A stretch of 64,000 nucleotides of DNA, from positions 597,001 to 661,000 of the forward strand of contig CALZFC010000056.1 in the NCBI GenBank assembly GCA_945643635.1, in the 5' to 3' direction. The notes beneath the pieces were generated by a model. The model saw only the letters and a list, made by a program, of their open reading frames with translations, was not told where the DNA came from and did not search any database. Shown here one piece after another: positions 21,301 through 33,243 of this stretch. A program made the translations under genes and the position numbers. The DNA comes from Allodiplogaster sudhausi. Lineage: Eukaryota > Nematoda > Chromadorea > Rhabditida > Diplogasteridae. Every line of letters begins with the position of its first letter. The stretch's first letter is position 1.

Positions 21301-24300
21301 CAAAAACCCGATAGATGTAAACAAAGAAAAAAACTAACGGAGAGAGCTGGTATCATTTCAGGCAGTAATAAACCGCTACGGCTTCAACAGCGCGGGCGTG
21401 GGCGCAATTCAACAGAGAGTGAAGGGAATTCGCGAGTTGTGGCCAAGTGGCGAAAGGGCGCCGCTCTTTGGGGTCAACCTCGGCAAGAACAAACTTAGTG
21501 AAGATCCTAGGTTTCTTTCCGTCTCCTCTCTCTCACACTTTATTTATTCTTCTTTTTTTTCGTAAATTTCATTTCTTCTCCAATGTTTCAGATTGGATTA
21601 CGACGTTGGCGTGACTTACTTCGGTCCGTATGCTGATTACTTGGTCATCAACGTCTCCTCTCCGAACACTCCTGGCCTACGATCCATGCAAAGCAAACAG
21701 GAACTTCAGAAGGTCGACTCTTTTGTGAGACTTGGCTTCAAACAATTCTCCCCTTCCTACTGTAGCTGCTGGGTACGGTAGCCCACTCGGTGGAGTTGCT
21801 GGATAGGAAGGAGAAGCCGGCGCTTCTGCTGAAGATTGCACCGGATCTGGTGGAGTCCGAGCTGCGCGACATCGCGAGTGTCGTGACTGAGAAGAAGTAC
21901 GGAATCGACGGACTCATCATTTCAAACACAACCATTGCGAGGCCAGAGTCACTGAGGAGTGAGGAGAAGGAGGAGAACGGAGGACTCAGTGGACGGCCTC
22001 TCAAGGACATCAGCACCCATTGCATCTGGACTATGTATCGGTCAGCAGAGAGGATAGAGAGAGTGGAGAGACAGAGAGGAGTATTCTGGCCCTTGGTTCT
22101 CCCTTCTTCTGTTCGGCATTTAATAACGACGAATCAATGCAGGAACATAATAGCACAATGCAAGTAGTAATTTATGGCAGCAACATGTCAGTGGTAGAAT
22201 GGATGTGAAAGTGATAGAAAAGAAAGATCAGCCAGGGGCGTGGCCTTGGGCGAGGCTATTCCACGCCCATGGTTCGCCAGAACACTCCCGCCTAAGGCGA
22301 GTTGACTGGAAGTTCAACAGAATTGGGTTGCATATAAAAATACAATTTAAACAGGAGGATTAAACGAAGTGCCGACAGTCGTCTTCTTTATGAATTCGTG
22401 TAGAAATATGTAGACTTGATGATGATGAAGAGATGATGGATATGGGATGATTGATGGGATGATTAAATGTTTGATGACTAGGCACCGTTATCCATTACCC
22501 TCCGGGGGCGCGAAGAGAAGATGTGTATTCTTGTTAACCCCCCGATTTTTCATCTCAGGGTTGGCGGAGAAGAGCATGCCTTTGCTTCTTGTTGATCCAT
22601 GCCCTCGTTCATCCATAGAAAAAGAAACAAAGCAGCTCTCCCTCTGGCTGAGAGGGACAGTATGCTTTCTCTCACTGCTTGCTCTCTTTCTTTTTCTCTG
22701 TTTCTTTTTTGCCCCTCGAGGCATGATAGCAATGGGGATCAATGTGCTCTCTCGCCACGCTATCTCCTCGATCCTTTGCTTTCTCACCCCTTGCCTCTCA
22801 TTCACAGCCTTCTCTGGTCTCTGCAGACCATTTCTCTCTGTTTCTTTCCTTCGTTTCGATTGGAATTCAAAACCAGGATGCGAGAATGAAGTGGTCGCAG
22901 AGAAGGAGAGAAGAGGATGGCTTAGATGGCTTATGCTCTTCTTTTTCTCTTGCCGAGCACGAGTAGAGATGGTAGACGAAGATATGGGATGATATTCGGT
23001 GGCTGATTCAGATTCAGTCGGATTTTCTCTCAGCCTCCTGTTCTCTCTCTTAGTGCAATCTCTCTCACTGCACAAGTTGCCATATCGGCTACGCGAAGGA
23101 GAAAGAGAAGAAGTGCGTGAAGAGGGAGAGGGAGAACGCGTGTACTTGCGCCCAAAGTTCTTTGGGCAAATTGACTGATGATGAACGCGGCAACAGTTAT
23201 GACAAATTTCTTTGTCACAGACCTGAGCGCTGTGATTTGTGCCTAGGCAGTTCCAACAGGCACCTTCTTTGGCAATTAATTTTCGGCGCTGATAGAGATT
23301 CTGAACCATTCGGCATTCCTCTGAGGAATGATTTCTCTTGCAAAAGAAGCATAACGGCTCTTCTTTTGAAGTGGAAAGGATAGAAGGGGATGATGAATTT
23401 TTCAGTGATAAATTTCGTGGCAGAAAATCATTATACTGAGAGAAGGGATTATCTCTTTCAAGAATGGCCTTTTCTTGTAATTCTTGTAGGTAAATGTCCC
23501 ATTCTACAAGCTCTCCCTTATCAAGAGCTCTGAGAAAGACCAAGAACCAATGAGTCATTCCTCGTATTGAAGCAAGTCAGACCCGACCAGGGATGGTCAA
23601 AACCAGGCCCGGGCCGGCCCGGCCCGGCCCGCCTTCCTTGCGGGCCGGGCCGGGCCGGGCCCACTATCCTTACGAGCCGGGCCGGGCCGGGCCGAGGGTA
23701 AAAATATGAAGGCGGGCCGGGCCCGGGCCCATGAAGTTCTTTGCGGGCCGGGCCGGGCCGGGCCCTGCATACTTGCGGGCCGGGCCGGCCCGGGCCTGCT
23801 TTCTTGAGCTGGAGAAAAAGCAGAAAATTCTCGTTCGCTTGGAATCTTATTTTAACACGTTATTTTTATCGGCTTAAAGACAGATAAAGACTGTAATTCT
23901 GAAATGCAAGTAGCAATTGAGATACGAGTAGTCAATGAAATCAACAACTGGAAAAATATGTTAGCCAACAAGCAACTCGTCAATATAAAAACTGTGGTTA
24001 TAGATTTTGTAAATAAAAATGAGCTGCAGAAAAGGGAAGAGAGACAGACAGGATTCTAATGCTGAAATACAACTAGCGATTTTATTACGAGTTGTCAGTA
24101 TCATCGTCTTCCTCATCTACTCCAACAACTACAATGCGATTCATGGAAGCGGTGATGAGGGCTTGAATACTGGAGTCTGAGAGGCGGTGTCTATAGTCAC
24201 TGACAAGGTGGTGCAACCTCGAAAAGGAGCGCTCCGTCTGCGCACTAGTGGCCGGCACAGAAAGAATGGAAAGAGCCAAGGGACTAAGGGAAGGCATGCT

Positions 24301-25887
24301 GGCCTGCTTGTTTGTCCAATACTCAAGTGGATTTGGGAAGGATGGTCGGGTGAGGTAAAATTCGTCAATCTCATCTCGCAGAGATCGAATCTCTGCGTCA
24401 TCATCACCCATGAGAAAAAAATGCCAGGATTTAGATTTGAAATAAACCTTAGTAAGAAAACGATTGTTCTTGCTGAAGTGTGAACGCATGCGTGATGCGC
24501 GCGTGTCTAGAAGAGAGGCTGCACAATGAAGTGGGGAGAAGAAATCCTTCTCGATTTCATTGAATGCAGAGAGCAGTAAGCTCGCTGACCGGTTTCTGCG
24601 GTGGTTGCCAAGTCGATGGCCTGTCGCTGAGCTCGACTAATTCTACGTCGGGCTCATCCATGACTAAATATAATGTTTTAAAACAAAACAATAGGAAAAA
24701 CAACAACGAAAAGGGTGTGTGGCGTATTTTTTGGGGCTCTAATTGCTTCTTGCATCATCATGTTCAGGGCCCGGGCTGAGCCCGGGCCTAAGTTTTTAAA
24801 CGCGGGCCGGGCCGGGCCGGGCCTATGGGGTAAGCGGGCCGGGCCGGGCCAGGCCTGTAGGGTAAACGGGCCGGGCCGGGCCGGGCCCGTATTTCCAGAT
24901 ATGGGCCCGGGCCCGCCAAATTAGCAACGGGCCGGGCCGGGCCTAGGGCCCGGCCCGGGCTCGGCCCGCTTTGATCATCCCTGGACCCGACAGAGAAGGT
25001 GGAAGATGGTGTGAAGTTCTTACTTGCAGTACAGCGCCGCTCCGTGTAGTGACGTTGACGAAGGAAGAATTGGAAGAGGGAAGGGGGGGGGGGGTCCGCG
25101 GAACTCCGTGTAGTAGCGCTGACGAAAAGGAGGAAAGGAATGGAAATTTGCTGGTCACTCCGTGTAGTGTTCAGCTGCAGGGGTTAAAGGGACTGCCGGG
25201 CTCCTTGTAGCAGGGCAGTAGCAAAGGAACAGAAGGAAGGGCTCCCCGACGCACCAATTGTACCGGGTTCATCTCCTTTTACTGTATGTGAGCAATACAA
25301 GGTTAACGGCAAGGCATTTATTGAATCAACATGTCAGTGGTAGAATGGTTTGGAAGAAGAAAAAGGGGAAGCAAAGGGGGCTCGCTCCTCAGGCGAGGGG
25401 GCGTGGCCAAATTGGCTCGTCGCCAGAACAGAGGAGTGAGGGAAGGAGAGGAGTGAGGGAAGGATAGGAGTGAGGGAAGGAGAGATAGTACAGATATAGA
25501 GAGAAATATTGTACAGAGGAAAAGAGAGAGAGTACTGAGGTAGAGAGAGAACAGAGGTAGAGAGAGAGAGAGAGAGTACAGAGTTAGAGAGAGATAGTAC
25601 TGTTTTCAGATTGACCGGAGGCCGAGTGCCGATCATCGGAGTGGGTGGAATAGAAAGCGGAGAAGATGCGTACGAAAAGATAAGAGCGGGGGCGTGTGCC
25701 GTCCAGTTGTACACTGCTCTGGTCTACTTCGGCTTCCCTGTGATCGGCAAGGTCAGCTTCCCACTCCTGTCTTCTCCACCACTCCCCCCCCCCCCTCTTC
25801 CAGGTTAAGCGTGAGCTTGTCGAGTGTCTCCGTCGTGATGGCTTCTCATCTGTCGCAGAAGCCGTTGGGGCTGACCACCAAAAGTAG
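20589..25887 (+). CDS. DHODH: Dihydroorotate dehydrogenase (class 2, mitochondrial), 8 exons
   Basis: Flavoenzyme of the inner mitochondrial membrane that oxidises dihydroorotate to orotate with ubiquinone, the fourth step of pyrimidine synthesis. Exons: 20589-20711, 20864-20992, 21034-21210, 21362-21510, 21592-21712, 21766-22040, 25610-25751, 25804-25887, giving 399 residues in matching phase. The N-terminus has a hydrophobic segment ([14 protein letters not shown]) and the membrane-associated helices of class 2 ([15 protein letters not shown]). Core motifs: [52 protein letters not shown] with the class 2 catalytic Ser, [18 protein letters not shown] and VPIIGVGGI with the FMN-phosphate glycines. 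It is complete and looks functional. The sixth intron is 3.6 kb and full of transposon relics; the other introns are 41-152 nt. Confidence 0.96.
22140..22300 (-). repeat. Possible degenerate LTR, downstream copy
   Basis: This stretch shares AACATGTCAGTGGTAGAATGG, then GGGGCGTGGCC and CGCCAGAACA in the same order, with 25320-25440. The two flank the gag relic and the hAT insertion, which suggests decayed LTRs of one element. Ends and target duplication could not be defined. Confidence 0.45.
22488..23558 (-). pseudogene. BEL/Pao-like gag relic with zinc knuckles
   Basis: A 356-codon minus-strand frame. Residues about 70-140 hold the Cys/His pattern of BEL/Pao gag proteins: [13 protein letters not shown], then a [18 protein letters not shown] knuckle, then [14 protein letters not shown]. 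The C-terminal half is basic and low complexity. No protease, reverse transcriptase or integrase follows, so this is a fragment. The hAT element begins 30 bp upstream of its first ATG and has probably cut off the true gag N-terminus. Confidence 0.7.
23588..24983. mobile_element. hAT-type DNA transposon with 8-bp target duplication
   Basis: The ends are inverted: CAGGGATGGTCAAA on the left and the complement of CAGGGATGATCAAAGCGGGC on the right. A perfect 8-bp duplication GACCCGAC flanks them (23580-23587 and 24984-24991). About 200 bp inside each end is made of GGGCCGGGCC palindromic units. The 1396-bp length and the fragmentary transposase make it non-autonomous. It is nested within the BEL/Pao-like relic in a DHODH intron. 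Confidence 0.93.
24085..24489 (-). pseudogene. hAT transposase C-terminal (dimerisation) fragment
   Basis: A 134-codon minus-strand frame has the hAT family dimerisation signature: PLEYWTNKQ, then [20 protein letters not shown], then [18 protein letters not shown]. The upstream catalytic DDE part is missing, so the frame is a remnant inside the deleted element at 23588-24983. Confidence 0.88.
25020..25440. repeat. Short direct repeats and possible second decayed LTR
   Basis: CTCCGTGTAGT recurs at about 25040, 25106 and 25157, each in a GAACTCC- or CACTCC-type context, with a weaker fourth copy near 25200. 25320-25440 matches 22140-22300 (see that entry). A run of ten G lies at about 25085. 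Confidence 0.5.
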
Positions 25888-26406
25888 CCTTCTCCGCTCA
25901 GATTAATGTTTGCTCCATCGGTGACTTCGATTCTCATATCATCCCTCTTTATTGCTTTTTTGTTGTCATGCCTTTAAATTAAAATATTTTCTCCGTTAGT
26001 AGCACATCAATTTCACAACCGGGTGGGTTCAATACAGAATACAGAATATATAATATAAGTAAATACTATAAACTATAAGAGATATTCAAAAACTAATTGA
26101 CATATAAGGCGGAAGCCGTACAAAATGATATGCAGGCAAAAACACTCGCTGTACTACCACAATCAAATAGCTATGCACTTTAAAAGTTTAAAAGTCAAAG
26201 AGGCGTTCCCTCTACAACGAATGGCGGGAACAAAAGATTTTTCCTGCTTTCGATGAAGCGAAGCTCCGGTGCTTTGGACATCAGCGGCTCAGTTGATTCT
26301 GAAGAAACCGAGGATAAAAAATAATCTTGGGAACCTTACATCAGTGTTTCAAACAATGAAAGATAAAAAGGGGAAGCGCGGAAGAGTCAGGAATGGAGGC
26401 AGTTGG
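25888..26406. other. Convergent 3' region between DHODH and PDXK
   Basis: About 520 bp, AT-rich, with likely 3' UTRs of both genes. No gene is seen. Confidence 0.6.
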
Positions 26407-26901
26407 CTAACCAGCGTTAAGACTACGAGTTGTTTCGATGATGTTGTGAAGACTACCGAGAACCCTCCCGACTGCCTTGTTCAAGTCGCCCTCGCAATCC
26501 TCGAGATTAACCAGAAGAAGACTGGCGAAGGTATCTCCCGTGCCCACGTAGTTCCCGGCCACTCGTTTGTACTCGAATCGGAAGCGGAGAGGCTCGGCTG
26601 AGAAAGATACAATGACATCAATTACTGAGAAAGACACCACCATGACATCAATTACTGAGAAAAACACCATGACAGCAAAATCTCGATTCCCTTTCCAACC
26701 TTGGCCAGGAAAGTGAGTGCTGGCGATGGTGACCAAGGAGTCGGAAGAAGACTGCGGAATTCCACTCGTCACCACAATTCTCGGGATTCCCCAGCCGTGG
26801 AGGACTTTCATGGCTGCCAGGCATTCCACTTCAGATGTCACTGGGAGACCCGTCAGTTCACTGAAATGGGGGAGTGGTGGTAGACAAAGAGTGCCAGAGA
26901 C

Positions 26902-26938
<37 letters not shown>

Positions 26939-26945
26939 TAGAGAA

Positions 26946-26994
<49 letters not shown>

Positions 26995-27108
26995 AAAGAG
27001 AGGGAGAGAGAGAGAGAGATGGAGAGATGGAGAAAGAGATGTATAGAAAGAGAGATGGAGAGAAATACATAGAGAGAGAGAGATGTAGAGAAAGAGAGAT
27101 GGAGAGAA

Positions 27109-27171
<63 letters not shown>

Positions 27172-28259
27172 AGAAACAAAACTTACCCGAGCTCAAACGC
27201 ATTAGGTGTAACGACGTCAGCCAAGCGGATCACTTCATCCCGATACTTCGGTAACAGCTCCTTCGGTGTGTACTGAAGAGAATGCTCATTCCATTTATAA
27301 TGCAAGAATTGAATGATTCTGATTAGTACAGTTAAAAAGGAGTTCTCGAAGAAAAGCTGACATACACGCCGTCATCCCCCAGCACTGGGTCGCACACTGG
27401 AATGAATTGTGTGAAAGACCATTATCCAATTCGATATGGAATATCGGAATGCACACAACTCACCTCCACAACAATCACCAAATATCTTGACCAACTTCAC
27501 TCTTTGTGGTATAAACAAAAGTAACCATAAACCAGGTCCTTGTTCTTTTCCTTCAAATCTCGAACGATGTCGCCAATCTTGGACAGAAATGTAACATCTC
27601 CACAGTAGCCTAGAGCGATTTCGTTTAAGTGCGTCTCATACCAATTATAATAAAGAACAAGCCAGTCAAGCAATTATCTTTCGAAAATATCAGGAGCAAG
27701 ATACCGATAGTGCTAACCTGTAAGAATATGAGAGTACTTCGTGATTTTATTAAGCGAGAGACCTTCGTAGAGCTCGCTTAGCTGATCACAATTCAGACGC
27801 TGACCACGCAGGTGCTTGTAGCCTGAAAATGAAAGCTTTCTTTGTCTCGACGACTGTGAATGAGCGATTAAAATAAGAAAAAAAAATTAATTGTGTATAA
27901 TATACAAAAAAAAGGAATGAATACATTAGTAGTGTTTAAAGTGATAAATTGCAGTTTGCACATTTGCATACCTGTGTGGTTCGAAAACTGGACGGAATTA
28001 ATGAAGTCGACTTCAAAGCCGTTGATCTTTAAACACAAATTAGATATTCTCACTGAAATGAGAAGGAAGGAAGTAGACCAACTTGAAGAGGAAAGACTGC
28101 GCATTTGTTGCCGGCGTAGCCAGACACCACGTGGCTTTGTATTGAAAGAACACGGCGACCAGTCCGCTGGATAGAAAGAGCTTCTGAGGCAGTCCGGTCT
28201 GAGGGGGGAGAGAGGGCCGAGAGAGAACGAGACATCCTCAGAACGGAAATCACATTCAC
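26407..28259 (-). CDS. PDXK: Pyridoxal kinase, 8 exons
   Basis: Ribokinase-family enzyme that phosphorylates vitamin B6 vitamers to make pyridoxal phosphate in the cytosol. Exons in transcript order: 28083-28259, 27972-28026, 27718-27822, 27526-27609, about 27368-27396 (end may be 27362), 27187-27272, 26700-26860, 26407-26597. They join in phase to 295-297 residues (human 312). Motifs: [19 protein letters not shown] at the N-terminus, [30 protein letters not shown]-type [34 protein letters not shown] and the catalytic [15 protein letters not shown]. The start could be at 28259 or the in-frame ATG at 28235; the latter lies closer to the conserved domain. Head-to-head with the next gene, about 0.94 kb apart. 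Confidence 0.93.
26947..27170. repeat. TAGA and GA microsatellite block in a PDXK intron
   Basis: A (TAGA)n tract of about 45 bp, a GAGATGGAGA-rich imperfect section, a second TAGA tract near 27108-27138, and a final (GA)n. The whole intron 6 of PDXK is essentially one compound microsatellite. Confidence 0.9.
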
Positions 28260-28346
28260 TACACATTCATAACCACTGAAAGAATCTGAGCAAAGTGCAG
28301 GGAGGTTGCTATCACAAACACTACCATTCGGGTAGAATGATAGAAG

Positions 28347-28385
<39 letters not shown>

Positions 28386-28418
28386 AGAGAATTAGAGAGC
28401 GATAGAGAAATAGAGAAG

Positions 28419-28461
<43 letters not shown>

Positions 28462-28981
28462 GGAGACGAAGGAAACCATGCAGAATTCAAAGTACGCGGA
28501 ACAACAATGAGACCACAAATCAAACTGCTGAATTCATAGCAATCTGCTTTCGCTTTGAAACATACAAGCCCAAATAGGAAATCAGAAAAAGCGGTTATTC
28601 AAATTTAAGTGAGGAGTAAAAGGACCGGGGAAGAATTGAAGAGAGGAAAACAAAGGGAGTGAGAAAGCGAAGCACAAGTTGGCTGTAGAAAAGAGCTGTT
28701 GAATTTTCCTTCACTACAACACTAATGGATGACGAGAAAACAATAATAGAGCAGCCATTCATTTTTGCGAAGGGCCTGCAAAACAAACCAACACAATAAA
28801 TACAAGCATAGCAGGAATAACGGAAGACGCCAGAGAAAAAGAGGAAGACGATGGAAGGAAACGAAGAGAACGGCATGGAAGCAAAAAAGGGGCAAGTAGA
28901 TGAGATGCCCAGGCAAAGGTCCAATCAACTGAAGCAGACAAGACTGAAAGAAAGAAAGAGACAGAGAGAGCGAAAGAGAGC

Positions 28982-29024
<43 letters not shown>

Positions 29025-29194
29025 GGAAGCAGGGCGGAGCCTTCCTTTGGCCCTCCGGCATTGCTGATGCAGCACTCACACGACTCACGAGACTCTTCCC
29101 CATCCAACTTCACAACAGAAGAGAGAGAGAGAGGGAGAGAGGCAGAGAAGAAGAGGGCGAAGGAAACGGACAGGTCTACGTAGTTCACTAGAGT
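28260..29194. other. Divergent intergenic region PDXK / TMEM200-like
   Basis: About 0.94 kb holding GA tracts near 28351-28460 and 28960-29018. It is presumably promoter space for both genes. I see no clear TATA box and no other gene. Confidence 0.5.
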
Positions 29195-31770
29195 ATGCTG
29201 GCCGCTCGTGGAGTTTCTCTTGGACTCGGAAAGATCAATTTAGCTGATCTCAATCAGGCAGGCCATTTAACCTACGTCAACCAACCCCAGCTTCTGTCCC
29301 TTTTCATAACTCTGCCTCGCTCAACATTCTCAGCAACCTCGTTCTCCCGCTCATTGTTCCTCCCTCTCCTCTCTCTCTCTCTCTCTACTCTCTGTCTCTC
29401 TCACTCTCTCTCTCTCTACTCTCTGTCTCTCTCACTCTCTCTCTCTCTCTATCTCTGTCTCTATCTCTGTCTCTCTTACTCATCTCTATATCACCAGGTA
29501 CCTGAAGATCGTGCTCGACTAGCCAGACTTGCTCGTCCCTCGGCCGCAGAAAAGCCCAAGCTGATCGTTGTGAAAAAAGCGGATGCCAAAGTCAGTTTCA
29601 CACTCATCTCATACTAATTTGCTGCTTTCTCTCGCTTGTCCTCTCTCTCTCTATTCTCACTCTCTCTCTCTCCTTTCTCTCTCACTCCTCTCCCTCTCCC
29701 TCCATCCTCAATCTATCTCTTTCTCTCTCTCTCTCCTTTATCTCTCGCACTCTCTATCTCTCTCTCCTCTCTCTCTCTCTCACTCACTCTCTCTCTCCCC
29801 ATTTCTCATCATAGCTCTCGCACCCGCCACCAAATCAGCCATCTTCTAAGCCGGCTCATCCCATGCATTGTTCTTGCATCCTACGGGCATCAATAGTCTC
29901 GCTCGCATTCTTGAGAGCTCGTCTCTTTGCCACTACTAATATTTATACTGAGCGGCTTCTTGCCTCCAGATCATATAGACGTTACATTTTCTATAAATTG
30001 TTTAACTTTAAAATTAGTAGTGGTAGATTTGAGGTTTTAATTTGCATTTTAAAACATAGTGTGCTGTGGGTGGAAAAAGGAGGATATAAGGCATACATCT
30101 CTTCATTTGGTTGCTTCCTGCAACCATTCGTACATTGCGAGCAGAACGACCACTTGGCCGTCACTGCTGAGAATGAAAGTCGCGAAATAAGAGCTTTCTT
30201 ATCAACAGAGCCTTCGTCTACGCCATATTTCTTATTTCCCCTTTCTTTTGCTCAATTTTTAGCCATCTCTTCATTTTATTTCTATCAGATCCAGAGTGTG
30301 AATTGCTGAAGGATACGGAATTCACCCAAGCGTTGAAAAGGGAAGCCGGCAGGGAGGGAAAGCAAAAAAAGAAACGGAGTGAAGGAGAACCCAAGCATAT
30401 TCATTGTGAAACATAGAGTGAGTACACTTTTTGGTGCTCTCCCACCCAGAAGGAACGAACTTTTAAAGAAGATGGTAATCAGGGGAAAAATGTACTGTCG
30501 ATTTGACAGACCCACCCTGATTTAGGGCCTTCCCAAAGCCCTACCCCACCATGTTTTTGAGTAACATTTAGGCAATAACAACAAACCCGCCCTGGTTAGC
30601 AGGCCCAATACCTCTTTCCCCACCCTAATTTTTTGGGTCCTCGACAATGGCTTTTATTCTCTGATGGTAATAAATGACCCGATGGAAATTCCCTCAAGGA
30701 ATATTCACATTCATCAGATTGATAGTAAACCTCATTAAGTCTCAATAACACGCTTATCTAGTCTACTTCTATTTCTTGGTATTTTGCAGTATTTTTTCAA
30801 CTTATTAATATTATCCGCCATCAGCTCGCACCTGGCAATGTTCCAACCATCCTTCCTCCTCTCTTTTTACATGTTCTCTCTTCCCATCTCATCTTCGTGG
30901 CTCCCCCTCCTTTCTCTTTCTCTCTCTGCCTCTCGCTGTCCCAGTCACTCTCCCTCCCCTCCCCTTAACACCTGGCTCCTCTCTGCCACGCCCCTCATTT
31001 TCTCCCCGTGGACTGGTTCGTGGATGTCGAATCCCTCCTCAGCTCTTCGTGCTCACAAACGGTTCCTCGTCTCTTACTACTCTGCTAATCGGAAGGTGAA
31101 GGGGAAGTCAAGAGAATACAACTATTCACACTCCTCCGTTCTTTCCACACCTTCGCTCGCTCTTTGCAGTCTTTTCTTTCTCTGCCGCAAATGTAAACAA
31201 TCCTACAAAGAAATGATGGGTCAGGTTGCACTTCCATTATGTGCTGTTTCTATAGAGGATACCACTTTTTTAACATGAAAGCAATCAGTAATTCTCTTGT
31301 TTCCATAGCAACTGACTGGGCTTTCTTATACCCTAGCACTGTATTTATTGCTCTCAAAGCATGTGCAACCTCAATCTCAATATATTGCTGCTGCGATCTC
31401 GCTCTCTCATTTTCTTATACAGTTGCCGTTCCGTATCACTATCTATCCATATTCTCACATTTCTCTCCCTCTCTCTCTCCTCTTCTCTCTCCCTCCCCTC
31501 TCTCTCTCCCCTGTTTCTCCATATCCTCCCCCTCTATGTCGCTATATCCCACCCTGTCTCTCCATACCCTCCCATCTCTCTTTTTCTCTGCTTCCTTAGA
31601 CAGTCTGGGCGGCATGCCGCGCCGTGATTTTCGGCTGCGTGATGAGTGCAGTTGGATTGGGGATGGCAATTCTAGGATACTTCGACAAAATTCTCGCCGA
31701 GGTTGAACATTTTTTACTCGCAGTGTGTGTATGAGAAAGAGTTGAGAGAGAGAGAGAGAAATCGAGAGAA

Positions 31771-31825
<55 letters not shown>

Positions 31826-32088
31826 AGAGAATAAGAGTGTATTACAAAAGAAGAGATAATATGAATGAAAGCTAATAGTTAATATTTAACATCTGCAGCG
31901 TCGAGAAGTAGTGGAGGGGGAAGAGGTAGTTCATCTGGACAAGATGATCAGCTACCAGCTCAAGGCTATGCAGTACATCGGGCCCATTCTCATGGGAATT
32001 GGAACTTTTGTTCTCATCATCGCATGTGTCATCACTCTCGAAAGCAGAGATAAACATGCTCAGGTCAGGAGAGAGCGAGAGAAGGCGA

Positions 32089-32131
<43 letters not shown>

Positions 32132-32359
32132 CGAGACAGCATACGGGAAGAGGCCAGCAAGAAAAAGGCAAACAGACTGCGCGAATAATTTACAACTTGA
32201 AGATCATCCAGCAAGAGTCAACCGAAATAAGAAAGCGGAGAGCTGTGGCAGCGGCGAGGAAAGAGAAGCTAGAGAAGGCAGCAGAGGAAGCCAGGGCGGA
32301 TCCTCACGAGACAACTCCACTTACGAATGGTGAGAGGAATATTGAGAGAAAGAGAGAGA

Positions 32360-32396
<37 letters not shown>

Positions 32397-32851
32397 CGAG
32401 AGCGAAAGAGAGAGAGCGAAAGAGAGAGAGATAGTCAAAGACAGAAAGAGAAAGAAAGCAGCGAGAGAAAGAGAGAAAAAAAAGAAATAGAAGACAGCGC
32501 GAGAGAGAATAACAAAAACAATGGCCATTACAGTATCCTGTGGCTATCCCGAAGCGGGTGAGGAAAACGGTTTATATCGGCAAGGGATCCACAGGTTAAC
32601 AACCGCCTCCTTACCGAACTTTATAGCGGTCATTAACACTGCGAATCTTCGCAAATTGAACAAAAGAAAAGGATATAGTCTGACTTTCCAGTGAGAGGAA
32701 AGAAGTTCACCTGGCAGAAGTGCACAAAATGCCCGGCCCCCGCAAAACCATGGACCGCCTCGCCCCTCTAGCGGACCTGGAAAGCCTCCTCGATCTCCCA
32801 CTCTCTTCGATCTCCTCATCCTCCCCTGAACCTTCCGCACTCGTTATATAA
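29195..32851 (+). CDS. TMEM200-like two-pass membrane protein
   Basis: Predicted double-span membrane protein, function unknown. Supported exons: one starting at 29195 (MLAARGVSLGLGKINLADL); about 29503-29589 (contains KPKLIVVKKADAK); about 30944-31099 (contains KRFLVSYYSANRK); 31600-31701 with the first span (AVIFGCVMSAVGLGMAILGY); about 31899-32063 with the second span (GPILMGIGTFVLIIACVI) followed by ESRDK; about 32177-32331 (basic helix, KRRAVAAARKEKLEKAAEE); a short exon near 32534; and the last exon to TAA at 32849-32851 (LADLESLLDLPLSS). The pattern of a GP-hydrophobic second span ending in E-RDK matches my recollection of the TMEM200 family. Exons near 29800 and 30300 were not resolved. 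Convergent with MAEA. Confidence 0.6.
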
Positions 32852-33243
32852 CTAACATTTCGTTTAATATAATTACACGGGCAACGAATTCAACTTGAGA
32901 GTGACGGGTCTCTTTCCTTTTTCAGTCTAGAAGCGAAGAATAAAGTAGCAAAGACTTCTTATTCTTCTCGTTCCTCGACTTCTCATCAAGAAGAAGCAAA
33001 TACAGCCAGGACCAGAGTCCGGTAAACCAACCGTTCTTCTCACACATCAACTACAAAACAACCATACCTTTTTATTTCCCATTGCTTACATACAAACCCC
33101 GACCAAATCAAATAATTCGACACGCAAGAGTTAGAGAGAGAGTGAGAAAGAGAGAAAAAGGCAGCAATCAATAATCAACCTTGAATAATGAATAATCTAG
33201 AAATAAACGAAGACGACGGGGAAAAGTGAAGAGAACTCTGCAC
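32852..33243. other. Convergent 3' region TMEM200-like / MAEA
   Basis: About 390 bp of presumed 3' UTR sequence with no gene. Confidence 0.6.

Larger units (their letters stand above)
22041..25609 (+). other. DHODH intron 6, a transposon nest
   Basis: A GTCAGC donor and a TTTTCAG acceptor bound 3569 bp. Inside lie a minus-strand BEL/Pao-type gag relic, degenerate repeats at both sides that may be its LTRs, and a complete hAT element. Spliced reading phase across it is preserved (exon 6 ends in phase 2 and exon 7 supplies one base). Confidence 0.85.

Noticed and set aside
22447..22992. 181-codon plus-strand frame in the DHODH intron
   Set aside because: It is antisense to the zinc-knuckle gag relic.
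24187..24483. 98-codon plus-strand frame in the hAT element
   Set aside because: It is antisense to the recognisable hAT dimerisation segment.
23600..24980. GGGCC arrays as a CRISPR-like or telomeric repeat
   Set aside because: There are no regular unique spacers, and the arrays sit symmetrically inside hAT inverted ends.
30500..30660. Possible short inverted-repeat element with ACCCACCCTGATTTAGGGCC
   Set aside because: The arms are too weak and no target duplication is visible.
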